Below are positions 55,115-64,000 of a DNA stretch of 64,000 nucleotides, piece after piece. The stretch lies in contig NZ_RPFW01000001.1 of assembly GCF_007827045.1 (NCBI RefSeq), positions 472,519 through 536,518 of the forward strand. Direction: 5' to 3'. This DNA comes from Trebonia kvetii (GTDB lineage Bacteria > Actinomycetota > Actinomycetes > Streptosporangiales > Streptosporangiaceae). Both the position numbers and the translations under genes were made by a program. Numbering within the stretch: the stretch's first letter is position 1; every line of letters starts with the position of its first letter. The notes below the pieces were generated by a model. The model was not told the origin of the DNA, did not search any database, and was given only the letters and a program-made list of their open reading frames with translations.

Positions 55115-55900
55115 GTGGGCTACCTGGCGAAGCTCAGGGTCTGGCGCGGCGACGCTGGCAACGGCGAGCTGAAGGACTACAAGGTCGAGGTCAACGAGGG
55201 CGAGGTCGTCCTCGACGTGCTGCACCGGCTGCAGGCCACCCAGGCGTCGGACCTGGCGCTGCGGTGGAACTGCAAGGCAGGCAAGTGCGGCTCGTGCTCG
55301 ATGGAGATCAACGGCATGCCGCGGCTCGGCTGCATGACCCGGATGAACACATTCGCCGAGGACGAGACGCTGACGATCACCCCGATGCGGACCTTCCCGG
55401 TCATCAGGGACCTGGTCACGGACGTGTCGTTCAACTACGCCAAGGCGCGGGAGATCCCGTCATTCTCGCCCGACCCGTCCATCAAGCCGGGCGAGTTCCG
55501 GATGCAGCAGGAGGACGTCAACCGGTCGCAGGAGTTCCGCAAGTGCATTGAGTGCTACCTGTGCCAGAACACCTGCCACGTGATCCGTGACCACGAGGAG
55601 AACAAAGAGGCCTTCGCCGGCCCCCGCTTCCTCATGCGGATCGCGGAGCTCGAGATGCACCCGGCCGACGAGGCCGACCGGCGCGACATCGCGCAGGACG
55701 ACTTCGGCCTCGGCTACTGCAACATCACCAAGTGCTGCACCGAGGTCTGCCCCGAGCACATCAAGATCACCGATAACGCGCTCATCCCGATGAAGGAGCG
55801 CGTCGCCGGGCGGAAGTATGACCCGCTGGTCTGGCTCGGCTCGAAGATCTCGCGGCGGCCTGCCGACAAGGGCACCCCGGCGGTGCCAGGCAAGCGGTAG
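55115..55900 (+). CDS. sdhB: Succinate dehydrogenase / fumarate reductase iron-sulfur subunit
   Basis: A 261-residue subunit from the GTG at 55115, one base after the sdhA stop. The [2Fe-2S] ligands are in WNCKAGKCGSCSMEINGMPR and the following LGC. The C-terminal ferredoxin part has CIECYLCQNTC and CTEVCPEH. It passes electrons from SdhA to the membrane quinone site. A strong hairpin terminator follows. Confidence 0.95.
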   Translation: MGYLAKLRVWRGDAGNGELKDYKVEVNEGEVVLDVLHRLQATQASDLALRWNCKAGKCGSCSMEINGMPRLGCMTRMNTFAEDETLTITPMRTFPVIRDLVTDVSFNYAKAREIPSFSPDPSIKPGEFRMQQEDVNRSQEFRKCIECYLCQNTCHVIRDHEENKEAFAGPRFLMRIAELEMHPADEADRRDIAQDDFGLGYCNITKCCTEVCPEHIKITDNALIPMKERVAGRKYDPLVWLGSKISRRPADKGTPAVPGKR

Positions 55901-55923
55901 TACGGCCGGTTTGGCTGACTGCG

Positions 55924-55960
55924 AGCGCCCGTAACCCGGAATTTTCGGGTTACGGGCGCT
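55924..55960. terminator. Bidirectional hairpin terminator between sdhB and the GH25 gene
   Basis: AGCGCCCGTAACCCG (55924-55938) pairs perfectly with its complement at 55946-55960 around GAATTTT. It sits 23 bp past the sdhB stop and 5 bp past the stop of the convergent GH25 gene. It has no long T-run, as is usual in high-GC actinobacteria. Confidence 0.85.
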
Positions 55961-55965
55961 TCGCG

Positions 55966-57483
55966 CTAGCGGAGCTGCCAGGTGTCGGTGGCGTTGTTGA
56001 CGCAGGGTTCCATGATCAGGCGCATGCCCGAGGACGGAACCGTGACGCACAGGCCGCCGCTTGACACCTGGACGGCCACCGGGTTCTTGCTGACCAGCTG
56101 CCACTTGGTGGACGCCGCACCGGAACAGGCCGCGACCGATACCGCCGAGCCCGCGGTGGTCCCGCTCGCCAGGCACTTGCCCGCTGCCCTGGCGGTGCCG
56201 TCCGGCTGCGCCTGCCAGTGCTGTGCCGTCGTGTTCGCGCAGCCGGCCAGGACGGCCGCGGCGCCGGAGACGGCGGCGCACTTGCCCGGCGTGCCGGACA
56301 CGAGGGGAGCGGCGGGCCTGAGCCAGTGCTCGTTCGGCTGCGTCGCGGAATTGGCGCAGGGCTCGATCACCGCGCGGGTGCCGTTGCCGGCCCGGGCCAC
56401 CGGGACGTCGAGGCACTTCTTCGACTTCACGTTGACCAGCTGACTGTCGGTGCCGGCCTGCCACACCTGGCCGAGGTCGGCCGAGTTGCAGGTGTAGAGC
56501 TGGAGCTTCGCGCCGTTGGCGGTGGAGCCGCCCACCACGTCGAGGCACTTGACGGCGAGCGCGCCGGCCGGCGCGGCCGACGTCCAGCTCAGCTTGCCGC
56601 TCGCGGACATCGAGACCCCGTTCGGCAGCGTGCTCGCCGCGGAGTAGGTCACCGGCTGGCCGGCCAGCGAGCTGAGCGTCCGGACCTGGAACGAGCCGCT
56701 GGTGCCCGACTTGACGGTGATGAGGTCGCCGCCAAGCTGGTCCAGGTCGGCCTGGCCGGCGCCGGCGATGCCGTTCAGCGTCGCGTTGCCCGAGTTCTGC
56801 CAGAAGGTGTAACCGGACCAGCCGACCGGGATCGCGGGTGCGCGCACGCCGTAGTCCGCGATCCACAGCGGATAGCCGCCGAAGGCGGTGCTGCCGCCGG
56901 TGCAGGCCTGCCACCAGTTCGGGTTCGAGTAGACGATGGGCGTGACGCTGGTCTGCTGCTGCGCCGCGTTGAGGAACGCCTGGATCCAGGCGACCATGCT
57001 GGCCTTGCTCAGCCCGTAGCAGGCGTCGGGGGTCACCTGCGGCTGCGCCTCCATGTCGAGCGCGACGGGGAGGTACTGGCCGCCGCCCGCGTAGGGGGCG
57101 CTGGTAACTCCGTCGATCACCGGCCACGCCTTGGCGAACTGCGCGGCGCCGCCGATCTTGAGCGGGTCGGCGACGACGTAGGGCATGACGAAAAGGTTCT
57201 GCGCGAGCGCGCCGGTCACCTGCGCGTTGTACGAGGGATTGTTGACCGAGGCGCCGTCGAATGCCATGACGCCGGTGAAGGTGATGCCGGCCGCCTTGAC
57301 GTTGGCCCAGCTCGACACCGACGTTAGGTTCGACACGTCCGTGCCCTGGGCCGACGGAGCGGCCACCGCGGCGTTCGCCGCCGGCTCCTGCAGCCCCGTG
57401 TGGATGGCCACCGCGGCGGCCAGTCCCGCCATCAGAACGAAAACGCTTCCCGCTACTCTGCTGCGCCGCCTGAGCCGATTCAC
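55966..57483 (-). CDS. Secreted GH25 muramidase-like protein with ricin-B lectin domain
   Basis: A 505-residue exported protein with a signal peptide (RVAGSVFVLMAGLAAAVAIH) ending near residue 40. The GH25-like barrel spans about residues 48-240, starting GTDVSNLTSVSSWANVKAAG, with the LDMEAQP motif (Asp and Glu expected for catalysis). A linker follows. Two ricin-B regions come next, with repeated CLDV/QxW patterns such as VKCLDVVGGSTANGAKLQLY and VKSKKCLDVPVARAGNGTRA. It probably binds and cuts cell-wall glycan. Confidence 0.85.
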   Translation of the reverse strand: MNRLRRRSRVAGSVFVLMAGLAAAVAIHTGLQEPAANAAVAAPSAQGTDVSNLTSVSSWANVKAAGITFTGVMAFDGASVNNPSYNAQVTGALAQNLFVMPYVVADPLKIGGAAQFAKAWPVIDGVTSAPYAGGGQYLPVALDMEAQPQVTPDACYGLSKASMVAWIQAFLNAAQQQTSVTPIVYSNPNWWQACTGGSTAFGGYPLWIADYGVRAPAIPVGWSGYTFWQNSGNATLNGIAGAGQADLDQLGGDLITVKSGTSGSFQVRTLSSLAGQPVTYSAASTLPNGVSMSASGKLSWTSAAPAGALAVKCLDVVGGSTANGAKLQLYTCNSADLGQVWQAGTDSQLVNVKSKKCLDVPVARAGNGTRAVIEPCANSATQPNEHWLRPAAPLVSGTPGKCAAVSGAAAVLAGCANTTAQHWQAQPDGTARAAGKCLASGTTAGSAVSVAACSGAASTKWQLVSKNPVAVQVSSGGLCVTVPSSGMRLIMEPCVNNATDTWQLR

Positions 57484-57495
57484 CCGGGGAGCCTA

Positions 57496-58575
57496 TCAAC
57501 GGGTTAGTGCGAAGAAGGGCGGACCTGATGATTTGAATTGAATTACCGGTAAATTGACGACATGACCGGGCGATGACGTGCTCACCGCTGTCGTTCGTGC
57601 CCTGTGCACCGGGAGCTGCACGTGCTTGGTCGCGGTCGCCACCGTCACCTTCCGGTGGCGCACCTTGCGGACGTGCCGCTTCTTCGCGTGTCCCGTCTTC
57701 GCCCGCTGTCCCGTCTTCTTCTCCTTTGACGGCGGGAACAGCCCGGGGTACACGCCGGTCGGCTGGAAGTAGTCCAGGTCGACCCGGCCGACTCCGGGGA
57801 CGTGGCCGCCGCCGCTGTTCTGCCAGAACGTCCACCTGGCCCAGTGCGCGGGTACGGAGGGCGCCGCGCCGTACAGGGCCAGCCAGAGCGGGTCGTGCGG
57901 GAACCCGCGGGTATCGCTCGTGCACTCGCGCCACCAGGCGGCCGTGGCGTAGATGATTGGCCACCCGCCAGTGAGTTTGCGCACGGTGGTGGTGAAGCTG
58001 GAGATCCAGGAGATCATCCGCCTGCCGCGCATCCCGTAGCAGTCCCTGTTCTTCTTGTACGGGTCGTTCTCCAGGTCGACGTCCAGGGGCGACCTGCCGC
58101 GCAGGGCCGGGGTGCGGACGGCACGGACCGCGAACCACGCGGTGCTCGTGCTGTTGGCGGCCGCCGGGTTGGCGAACGCGTAGGGCAGCATGGCGAGGCC
58201 CACGGCGGAGGCCGCCCGCGCGTCCGCCTTGTAGAACGGGTTCGTGTAGTAGGTGCTCTCCGTGACCTTGATCCCGACGAAGCGGATGCCCTCCGCGGCC
58301 AGCAGCCGCCAGTCGATCGCCCGGCCGGCGTGCTGAAAGGCCGAGATGTCCACCCCCGCGCACCGGGCGCTCCGCTGCCCCGGCGGCCGCAGCGCTTGCC
58401 CCTGGCGCCACGGCGACAGACACCGAGAGTAATTATGGCTATTCGAAAAACGCAAGATGGCCGCGATGATCTTGGAAACTTTCCTCCTGATGGAAACAAA
58501 GACCCCGATTCGGGGAAAAGTTTCCGTTGTAATCGTAATTTCCGTGATCATGCCGCTATTCGGGGATCGCACCAT
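57496..58575 (-). CDS. GH25 muramidase with disrupted 5' end
   Basis: The open frame contains a complete GH25 domain from RCAGVDISAFQHAGRAIDWR through LDVDLENDPYKKNRDCYGMR (catalytic Asp/Glu) to FWQNSGGGHVPGVGRVDLDY. A basic Lys/Arg/His-rich tail follows. Upstream codons of this frame do not form a signal peptide and run through repeat B copy 2. In the neighbouring frame lies [20 protein letters not shown] then VRG, the end of a signal peptide. Removing one base from a five-C run at 58353-58357 would join the two. The true start is unknown. It lies 12 bp upstream of the GH25-ricin gene on the same strand. Confidence 0.65.
   Translation of the reverse strand: MVRSPNSGMITEITITTETFPRIGVFVSIRRKVSKIIAAILRFSNSHNYSRCLSPWRQGQALRPPGQRSARCAGVDISAFQHAGRAIDWRLLAAEGIRFVGIKVTESTYYTNPFYKADARAASAVGLAMLPYAFANPAAANSTSTAWFAVRAVRTPALRGRSPLDVDLENDPYKKNRDCYGMRGRRMISWISSFTTTVRKLTGGWPIIYATAAWWRECTSDTRGFPHDPLWLALYGAAPSVPAHWARWTFWQNSGGGHVPGVGRVDLDYFQPTGVYPGLFPPSKEKKTGQRAKTGHAKKRHVRKVRHRKVTVATATKHVQLPVHRARTTAVSTSSPGHVVNLPVIQFKSSGPPFFALTR
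58465..58552. repeat. Dispersed repeat family B, copy 2 (degenerate)
   Basis: TTCCGTGATCATG (58540-58552) is identical to the right end of copy 1; the left end GATGATCTTGGAA (58465-58477) matches 10 of 13. The interior keeps AAAAGTTTCCGTTGTAA and a small CCCCGA/TCGGGG hairpin, but the long inner palindrome is broken. It lies at the 5' end of the second GH25 gene. Confidence 0.75.
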
Positions 58576-58805
58576 TATCGGCGCGGTCTGCGTATTAACT
58601 GTGTGACCATTGGGGCGTGAGTTGTTATCGAGCGCGCGGAATTGGGCGCTATCGGATGGAATGCGGCAGGGGCGGGCCGATGAGGCATCACCGAAAGGGA
58701 CAGGTACTGGCGGCGGGGAGAGTCAGCCGCAACCGTTCGCGATGATAGATTTTGAATTCGTTTGCATTTTGCTGTGCGACGCGGGGCCGGCGGGCGGCCT
58801 GGCGA
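58576..58805. other. Spacer with no recognised gene
   Basis: This stretch between the GH25 5' end and the Gln-rich membrane protein stop is moderately AT-rich for the window (ATGATAGATTTTGAATTCG near 58740). It may hold the promoter for the GH25 pair. I see no coding frame with good composition and no strong hairpin. Confidence 0.4.
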
Positions 58806-59483
58806 CTACATGTACTGGCCGCCGGGGTAGTTGTCCGGGTCGTCCTGGATGCCCGTTTCCTGGAGCTGGTCGGAGTTTTGCTGGTGACCGAGGCTCTGGT
58901 GATAGCCGGGGCCCGGAGAGAAGACGGGGCTGCGCAGGTAGCCGGCGCCGCGGGCGAAGCCGTGGCTCTGCAGGTAGCGCGGGCCTGGGGGCTGGCCTGC
59001 GGGCTGCGGGCAGACCGTGGGCGGCTGGTCGTCTTGTTGCTGGGCTTGCTGCTGAGCTTGTCGCTCGTCTTGTTGCTGGGCTTGCTGCTGGGCTTGCTGT
59101 CTGGCTTGGCCCTGCGTGGCGGTGCGGCCCTGCTGGTAGGCGGCGAACTGGCTGCTCGTCTCGCGTTCCGCGGCGGCCAGCATGCGCTCCCAGCGGGCCT
59201 GCATCGGCTTGATCAAGCCGCCGCCGACGCCGATCGCGATGATCGCGCCGCAGGTCAGCAGCACCGTATAGAGGATCGGCCGGGTGACGGCCGTGGCGAG
59301 TCCCACTTGGTTGAAGACGGCGATGACGCCGAGCGCCACGATGACGATCGCGGCAGTAGCGACAAACCATCCGATTACCAGAATGACCAGGAATACCAGG
59401 ATTTTCGGTACGGAATGGAATGCCGTGTTAAGCCGATCCTGGATGTTCGAGCCTATCTGAAATGAAGCCAGCGGCTGGCTCAT
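58806..59483 (-). CDS. Small channel-like (TM_helix) membrane protein with Gln-rich tail
   Basis: A 225-residue protein starting MSQPLASFQ at 59483, after a run of Gs as ribosome-binding site. AFHSVPKILVFLVILVIGWF and the following segment match the TM_helix repeat of small MscS-like conserved proteins. A third segment, ILYTVLLTCGAIIAIGVGGG, follows. Residues from about 110 on are cytosolic: a short helix (RWERMLAAAERE), a Gln run and a Pro/Gly/Gln tail. Only one TM_helix unit is seen, so it is shorter than typical relatives. It may form a small channel; the function is unknown. Confidence 0.7.
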   Translation of the reverse strand: MSQPLASFQIGSNIQDRLNTAFHSVPKILVFLVILVIGWFVATAAIVIVALGVIAVFNQVGLATAVTRPILYTVLLTCGAIIAIGVGGGLIKPMQARWERMLAAAERETSSQFAAYQQGRTATQGQARQQAQQQAQQQDERQAQQQAQQQDDQPPTVCPQPAGQPPGPRYLQSHGFARGAGYLRSPVFSPGPGYHQSLGHQQNSDQLQETGIQDDPDNYPGGQYM

Positions 59484-59536
59484 AACTTGCCCCCGTTTCA
59501 GTTCCGCCGCGGCGATCACTGCGATAAGGGGCTGAT

Positions 59537-59569
59537 ACCCCCTGTGCAGATTTCTCATGCACAGGGGGT
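59537..59569 (-). terminator. Terminator downstream of typA
   Basis: ACCCCCTGTGCA (59537-59548) pairs perfectly with TGCACAGGGGGT (59558-59569), loop 9 nt. It lies 12 bp beyond the typA stop and 54 bp upstream of the next minus-strand gene, so it can end typA transcription or attenuate read-through. Confidence 0.8.
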
Positions 59570-59580
59570 TAATTAGACGA

Positions 59581-61446
<1,866 letters not shown>

Positions 61447-61777
61447 GATGGTCTCCTGCTGTGCGGGCATGCGTGAATCTCGCTCATTCGGCATCGGGTC
61501 TGCGCCAGGTCGGATGGGCGCTTCGGTGCGGCGCCTGGCTGGCCGCGCGAATCGCGGCACCTTCCATTGTATTGCGGCGCCGCGTTCGACTTGACCTCTG
61601 CCCCTGGCCGCTGCCCTGACCTCTGTCTCTGGGCAGTGCCTAAGACGGGTCACGCGCCTAAGCCGTCAAGGACGCCCAAGATAAGGCGAACGACCAATAG
61701 CCGGACGGGGGGACCTTAGACCGAACCTGTAAATACGGGAAACCAAGGCGGTCTCCCAGGATCGGGGAGGAACCCAA
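61447..61777. other. Intergenic region between typA and a small plus-strand gene
   Basis: Divergent promoter region. On the minus strand TACAAT at 61566-61571 is a possible -10 for typA; no convincing -35 is seen. The plus-strand half ends in a GGGGAGGA box before the small gene. I see no RNA gene or coding frame. Confidence 0.4.
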
Positions 61778-62035
61778 ATGCACAGCATCATGTACGAAGT
61801 GGCACGGCAGCGGATCGCCGACCAGCAGCGCGCAGCGGTCAAGGACGGCGAGGCCAGGGTGAGCCGGGCGGCGGCGCGGGCCAGGCGGCGCGCGCGGAAC
61901 GAGGCCGCGGAGCCGATCGCCACGCCGGCGATCCCTGACTACCCGCACGAACTGCTCGCGGCGGCGGGACGGGAGACCGTACCCGCGCAGCGGCCGGAGG
62001 CGGGGCGCGGGCGGCACGCGCGCGCGGGCCGGTAA
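61778..62035 (+). CDS. Small basic hypothetical protein
   Basis: An 85-residue protein. A strong GGGGAGGA box precedes the ATG, which is the main support. Its first half is an Arg/Ala-rich helix (ARQRIADQQRAAVKDGEARV), possibly amphipathic or nucleic-acid binding. The second half is Pro/Arg-rich. I do not recognise a family, though short proteins with a MHSIMYEVARQR-like start occur in actinobacteria. Confidence 0.6.
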   Translation: MHSIMYEVARQRIADQQRAAVKDGEARVSRAAARARRRARNEAAEPIATPAIPDYPHELLAAAGRETVPAQRPEAGRGRHARAGR

Positions 62036-62092
62036 ACCCCCGCTGAGCAGGGCAGGCATCCGCCATGTCAGACAGCAGAGAATTCGGGCCGA

Positions 62093-62126
62093 ATTCCAGC
62101 CCGCTCCACACGGGGCGGGCTGGAAT
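62093..62126. terminator. Stable hairpin between the small gene and the AAA/LAL gene
   Basis: ATTCCAGCCCGC (62093-62104) pairs perfectly with GCGGGCTGGAAT (62115-62126), loop 10 nt. The flanks GGGCCGA and TCGGGCC extend it with one bulge. It lies 58 bp after the small gene's stop and 32 bp before the next start. It is a terminator, or an operator for the downstream regulator. Confidence 0.65.
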
Positions 62127-62157
62127 GTCGGGCCCTCATGCGATGCTGAATGGTGAG

Positions 62158-64000
62158 ATGAGCAGACGCGGAGCCAGCCCAGTCCTTGTCGGACGGACAG
62201 CGGAAATGGCCGCCCTGCAGGCCGCACTCGAGACGGTCCGCCGGGGCGACCCTGCCGCCATGCTCATCGGCGGTGAGGCCGGGATGGGCAAGACGAGACT
62301 GATCGGCGAGTTCACCACGGTCGCGCGTGACGCCGGGGCCCGGGTGCTAACCGGGGCGTGCCTGGAACTCGGCGCCGACGGCCTGCCGTTCAGCCCGTTC
62401 ACCGCGATGCTGCGCGATTTCGTCAGGGAAAGCGACGCTGGCGAGATCGGGAGTCTGCTGTCCGGCAGCGGGCGGGCCGCGCGTGAGCTGGCCAGGCTGC
62501 TGCCAGAATTCGCCGCTCGCCGGGAGGCCGGCGACGACGGCCAGCCGGCGGTGAGCGCCCTGGCCGACGACGGCCGCACCAGCATCCGCACCGCGGGCGA
62601 GGCCCGCGCACAGCTCTTCGAGGGCTTCCTTACACTGCTTGAGCGTCTCGCGGCGCACCGGCCGGTCGTCCTGATCGTGGAGGACGCGCACTGGGCTGAC
62701 CGCTCTAGCCGCGACCTGCTCGCGTTCCTCATCGGCTACCAGCGCGCGCTGCGCGGCGTGCTTATCGTGGTGACCTTCCGCTCCGACGAGCTGCACCGCA
62801 CCCATCCCCTTCGGCCGCTGCTCGCCGAGCTGGCGCGGGTGGAGTGGGTAGAGCGGCACGAGCTGCCGCGGCTTACCCGCGGCCAGGCCGAGGAACTGGC
62901 GACCGCGATACTCGGCACCTCCCCCGACCGTGCGCTCGCCGACTCGATCTTCCAGCGTGCCGAGGGCAATCCGCTGTTCACCGAGGAGCTCCTCCTCTGC
63001 GCCGGCCAGTGCGACGCGGTGCCCGACACCCTGGCGGACCTGTTGCTGCAGGCGGTGCGGCGGCTGCCGGAGGACAGTCAGGACGTACTGCGCATCGCGA
63101 GCGCGGGCAGCGGGGTGACCAGCGACGCACTGCTCGCCCAGGTGACGGGGCTCGGCGCTGCCGAGCTCGCGGCCGCCATCCGGCCTGCCGTGGCGGCGAA
63201 CGTGCTGGTGGCGCACGCCGACGGCTACGGGTTCCGGCACGCGCTCATCCAGGAAGCGGTGCACGCCGACCTGCTGCCGGGCGAGCATTCCGCGGTGCAC
63301 ACCCGGTTCGCCCAGGCGATCGAGGCGGAACCGGAGCTTGTCTCCCGCGGGCGCGTGGAGATCGAGAAGTCCCACCACTGGTATTCCGCGCACAACACGA
63401 CCGGTGCGCTGGTGAGCGCGTGGCACGCGGCCGTGCAGACCTCGAACCGGATGGCGCACGCCGAACGCCTGATGCTGCTCGACCGGGTCCTCGAGCTGTG
63501 GGAGCAGGTGCCCAACGCGGCGACCCTGATCGGCGCCGACCGGGTGCGCGTGCTCCAGGAGGCGGCGAGCGCCGCCGATGACGCCGGTGAGCTGCAGCGC
63601 GGCCTGGCGATCGCCGAACTCGCGCTGACCTTGGTCGACGAGGCTACTGACCCCCTGCGGTACGCGCTGCTGCTCGAGCGGCGGTCCTCGTTCCGCAGCA
63701 GCCTGGGGATGGGCACGCGCATCGCCGACCTGCGTCGCGCACTAGCGCTCGTGCCCGCGTCGCTGTCCACGCAGGCGCGGACCCAGCTGCTGCTTTCCGG
63801 GGCCCGCTGCACCGATAACGACCCCGAGTTCCGCGACTGGGCCGAGGAGGCGCTCGAGTACGCCCGCGAGGACGGCGACCCGGACGCGGAGGGACACGCT
63901 CTCGCCTCGCTGGCCATGATGGAGGCCGGGGCAAGCCAGATGGCGGGGCCAGGCAGCAAGCCGCTTGAGCTGCTCGCGGAGGCCGCGCGGGTGCTGGAAC
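62158..64000 (+). CDS. AAA ATPase / LAL-type regulator (3' end outside window)
   Basis: The frame is open to the window end; at least 614 residues. It starts MSRRGASPVLVGRTAEMAAL, then Walker A GGEAGMGKTRLIGEF, a downstream Walker B VVLIVEDAHWADRSSRD and the winged-helix region that follows in STAND/LAL proteins (LPEDSQDVLRIASAGSGVTS; HALIQEAVHADLLPGEHSAV), with a helical repeat beginning after. A C-terminal LuxR helix-turn-helix would be expected but lies beyond the edge. An ATG at 62143 is an alternative start. Unlike the LAL gene at 45951, the ATP-binding end is intact. Confidence 0.85.
   Translation, partial: MSRRGASPVLVGRTAEMAALQAALETVRRGDPAAMLIGGEAGMGKTRLIGEFTTVARDAGARVLTGACLELGADGLPFSPFTAMLRDFVRESDAGEIGSLLSGSGRAARELARLLPEFAARREAGDDGQPAVSALADDGRTSIRTAGEARAQLFEGFLTLLERLAAHRPVVLIVEDAHWADRSSRDLLAFLIGYQRALRGVLIVVTFRSDELHRTHPLRPLLAELARVEWVERHELPRLTRGQAEELATAILGTSPDRALADSIFQRAEGNPLFTEELLLCAGQCDAVPDTLADLLLQAVRRLPEDSQDVLRIASAGSGVTSDALLAQVTGLGAAELAAAIRPAVAANVLVAHADGYGFRHALIQEAVHADLLPGEHSAVHTRFAQAIEAEPELVSRGRVEIEKSHHWYSAHNTTGALVSAWHAAVQTSNRMAHAERLMLLDRVLELWEQVPNAATLIGADRVRVLQEAASAADDAGELQRGLAIAELALTLVDEATDPLRYALLLERRSSFRSSLGMGTRIADLRRALALVPASLSTQARTQLLLSGARCTDNDPEFRDWAEEALEYAREDGDPDAEGHALASLAMMEAGASQMAGPGSKPLELLAEAARVLE

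Noticed and set aside
55460..58423. A 987-codon minus-strand open frame across sdhB, the terminator and both GH25 genes
   Set aside because: It is a high-GC shadow: Arg/Gly-rich, no domain, and it crosses a terminator and three well-supported genes. Only a short stretch (VSVAVAPGASAAA) is meaningful, as the lost GH25 signal peptide.

Overview
The window is a high-GC actinobacterial chromosome segment. The evidence is a mycothiol biosynthesis gene (mshB), DUF397, DUF2277, DUF6113 and DUF4439 proteins, the succinylase branch of lysine synthesis (dapD, dapC with a 7Fe ferredoxin), a mycobacterial-type Sdh1 operon, HelD/HelR-type and LAL-type proteins, and frequent GTG starts with stop/start overlaps. 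The genus cannot be fixed from this sequence. I see no rRNA, tRNA, CRISPR array, transposase or phage gene.

Region 1 (1-8.8 kb): a repeat-rich helix-turn-helix protein cut by the window edge, a PHP phosphatase, a secreted amidase, an Ada-AlkA fusion followed by ogt (alkylation repair), a PrsW-like membrane protein with altered catalytic motifs, small DUF proteins and dapB. Region 2 (8.7-27.5 kb): the conserved minus-strand translation cluster rimP-nusA-ylxR-infB-DUF503-rbfA-truB, then ribF-rpsO-pnp-M16 peptidase. A complete polyamine-type ABC operon (potA-D-B-C) lies between truB and ribF. Two DUF4439/ferritin-like genes sit upstream of rimP.

Region 3 (27.5-38.2 kb): a HelD/HelR-type RNA polymerase-associated helicase, a CehA/McbA PHP hydrolase, tag with a DivIVA-like protein, a regulator/MFS exporter pair, a LOG protein and dapD. 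Region 4 (38.2-44.2 kb): a membrane-anchored lysozyme-like protein, fdxA-dapC, ddaH-rocD and mshB. Region 5 (44.3-49.9 kb) looks rearranged. It holds a hydrolase/SDR pair, a large palindrome, a LAL regulator that lacks its Walker A end, and a beta-propeller remnant bracketed by copies of a dispersed repeat. Region 6 (49.9-64 kb): an S9 peptidase, the sdhCAB operon with a CRP/Rex-like palindrome upstream, two GH25 muramidases (one with a disrupted 5' end), a channel-like Gln-rich protein, typA, and an AAA/LAL-type protein running off the end.

The least explained signals are structural. Repeat family A is a hairpin with a conserved ACGAT bulge and rewritten but still paired outer stems (8.73 and 49.75 kb, with a fragment at 48.63 kb). 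Repeat family B has 13-bp terminal inverted repeats TTCCGTGATCATG (36.34 and 58.47 kb). Short tandem duplications start at stop codons at three gene ends. I found no clear new defence or biosynthetic system; the repeat families and the rearranged 45.9-49.9 kb locus are the best leads.
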